From NCBI GenBank assembly GCA_964540005.1, contig CAZILN010000092.1, positions 1 through 6,813 on the forward strand: a DNA stretch of 6,813 nucleotides, read 5' to 3'. Within the stretch, counting starts at the first letter, position 1. Each line of letters starts with the position of its first letter. Origin of the DNA: CAZILN01 sp964540005 (lineage in GTDB: Bacteria; Bacteroidota; Bacteroidia; Bacteroidales; SM23-62). The notes beneath the pieces are model-generated. The model was not told where the DNA came from and ran no database searches. It was given only the letters and a program-made list of their open reading frames with translations. This document shows, piece after piece, positions 5,748 to 6,813 of this stretch. A program made the translations under genes and the position numbers.

Positions 5748-6813
5748 ATGGCTGAAATTAACAGAAGGGATTTCATCAGAACTGCAGGCGCTGCAACGGC
5801 TGCAACTATGGCAGGAATGGCAGGATCATTCTGTCAGTCTAAAAACATTACTATGCCTGTAAGCATTGCCAAAACAAGCACTGATTTTGAACGTGAGCCC
5901 CTGATACGTCCCTTCGGGTTCAAAGGCGGATATATGAGAGAGATCTGGCAGACTGTTTCCTGGATGCAGAGTGCTTCAGGAGCCGGGAAAGTCGGATTGT
6001 GTACCCAGAGTGTTCTCTGGTCTGATGCATCGGTTTTTTCTTCCCACTCTGAAGCCGGGGGCAACGCGCTGATGTACTTACTCAGCGAACGGGCCGCTCA
6101 GATGGTAAAAGGAATGAGCTTTGATACACCGGTCCATCTGCTGGATGAGATCCTTGATGAAGTATATGAGTACGGGAAAGTGATTACGGCAAATCCTGAC
6201 CTGAGAAAGACATTTGCTCTCAATGCCCTGGTGGGATTGGACAATGCTGCCTGGTTACTGTACGCACAGGAGAACGGGATCCGTACTTTTGATGAGCTCA
6301 TCCCTGAGCCGTACAGGCCGGCATTGTCCCATCATCACGATAGAGTCGCCAGTATTCCCCTGATGGCATATACCATACCCATAGATGAAATCAGGCAGGC
6401 TGCCGAAGACGGCTATTTTTTTATGAAAATAAAGATCGGGCAGCCAGGAACCCAGGCGGAAATGCTGGAAAAGGACATGGCTCGTCTTACTGCCATTCAC
6501 CAGGCCATTGGTCATCTTGAAACGTCCTATACAGATAGTAGTAAATTACCATATTATTTTGATGCCAATGGCAGGTACCAGCAAAAAGACACATTGCTAA
6601 AACTGCTGGATCATGCGGAAAGCCTTGGTGCACTCGATCAGATAGCAGTAATAGAGGAACCTTTTCCTGAACAGGCTGAGATCGAAGTAGGGGATATAGG
6701 ATTACGCATAGCAGCCGACGAAAGTGCCCATACCGATGCAGATGCATTGAAAAGAATACAGATGGGATATTCCGCCATCGCCCTCAAGGCAATTGCCAAA
6801 ACATTGAGCATGA
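5748..6813 (+). CDS. Tat-exported enolase-superfamily enzyme (mandelate racemase/muconate lactonizing type), 3' end outside window
   Basis: The reading frame stays open for 355 codons to the window edge, so the gene is partial. A twin-arginine signal INRRDFIRTAG (4-14) leads into an Ala/Met-rich segment; Cys29 follows but without a good lipobox, so a lipoprotein is possible, not shown. The rest matches the enolase superfamily, whose members abstract a proton next to a carboxylate with Mg2+ and catalyse dehydration, epimerisation or cycloisomerisation of acids. The N-terminal capping domain spans about 50-200. In the barrel, MKIKIG (226-231) has the KxK base pair Lys227/Lys229. Metal ligands follow in FDANG (Asp272), IEEPF (Glu303 or Glu304) and AADES (Asp324/Glu325), and Lys347 in ALKAIAK is the expected opposite-face lysine. 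The residues after it (TLSM) differ from the usual GG. The Lys/Lys set points to the muconate lactonizing enzyme/dipeptide epimerase-like subgroup rather than mandelate racemase. Operon position after the oxidoreductase suggests a linked sugar-acid step. Substrate unknown. Confidence 0.9.
   Translation, partial: MAEINRRDFIRTAGAATAATMAGMAGSFCQSKNITMPVSIAKTSTDFEREPLIRPFGFKGGYMREIWQTVSWMQSASGAGKVGLCTQSVLWSDASVFSSHSEAGGNALMYLLSERAAQMVKGMSFDTPVHLLDEILDEVYEYGKVITANPDLRKTFALNALVGLDNAAWLLYAQENGIRTFDELIPEPYRPALSHHHDRVASIPLMAYTIPIDEIRQAAEDGYFFMKIKIGQPGTQAEMLEKDMARLTAIHQAIGHLETSYTDSSKLPYYFDANGRYQQKDTLLKLLDHAESLGALDQIAVIEEPFPEQAEIEVGDIGLRIAADESAHTDADALKRIQMGYSAIALKAIAKTLSM

Noticed and set aside
5826..5834. 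Lipoprotein signal at Cys29 of the enolase-superfamily protein
   Set aside because: The residues before Cys are Gly-Ser-Phe, a poor match to a lipobox, so lipidation was not called.
6487..6747. Minus-strand open frame opposite the enolase-superfamily gene
   Set aside because: The plus strand here encodes the metal-binding motifs FDANG, IEEPF and AADES, so the opposite frame is a shadow.
5748..6813. Possible truncation or frameshift of the enolase-superfamily gene near the window end
   Set aside because: The frame remains open to the last base and the motif order is correct through Lys347; it simply runs out of the window.

Overview
The window looks like a piece of a Bacteroidota chromosome, perhaps Marinilabiliales- or Cytophagales-like; the family is a guess. 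Evidence: most starts lack a Shine-Dalgarno sequence, one intergenic region carries TTG-18 bp-TAnnTTTG-type promoter matches, GC content looks moderate, and two Tat-exported dehydrogenase/enolase-type sugar-acid enzymes sit together. No rRNA, tRNA, CRISPR array or insertion sequence was seen. No stretch over 300 bases lacks a gene.

Layout. Positions 1-1355 (minus) hold an almost complete sugar-porter MFS transporter whose extreme C-terminus is cut by the window edge. Upstream on the same strand is a 246-residue guanylate-kinase-fold protein (1464-2204). It keeps the ATP-binding P-loop but has lost several GMP-binding residues. A 128-bp AT-rich divergent region separates it from a secreted M20D-type amidohydrolase (2333-3643, plus), which has an N-terminal signal peptide and all metal ligands. 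That gene converges on a small HEAT/ARM-like helical protein of unknown function (3690-4211, minus); an 8-bp perfect inverted repeat lies at the junction.

From 4212 to 4318 is a compact divergent promoter region with two interleaved, oppositely directed promoter matches. The plus-strand one drives a probable operon: a Tat-signal Gfo/Idh/MocA oxidoreductase (4319-5716), then, after 31 nt, a Tat-signal enolase-superfamily protein (5748 to beyond the window end) with the full set of acid/base and metal-binding residues visible.

How the genes may work together (inference): the exported oxidoreductase and the exported enolase-superfamily enzyme could oxidise and then dehydrate or epimerise a sugar or sugar acid outside the cytoplasm, and the MFS permease could import a sugar product. 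The exported amidohydrolase could deacylate amino-acid or amide conjugates. The sequence does not prove a shared pathway. The items most worth a second look are the substrate-site-altered guanylate kinase homologue, the pair of Tat-exported enzymes and the interlocked divergent promoters.
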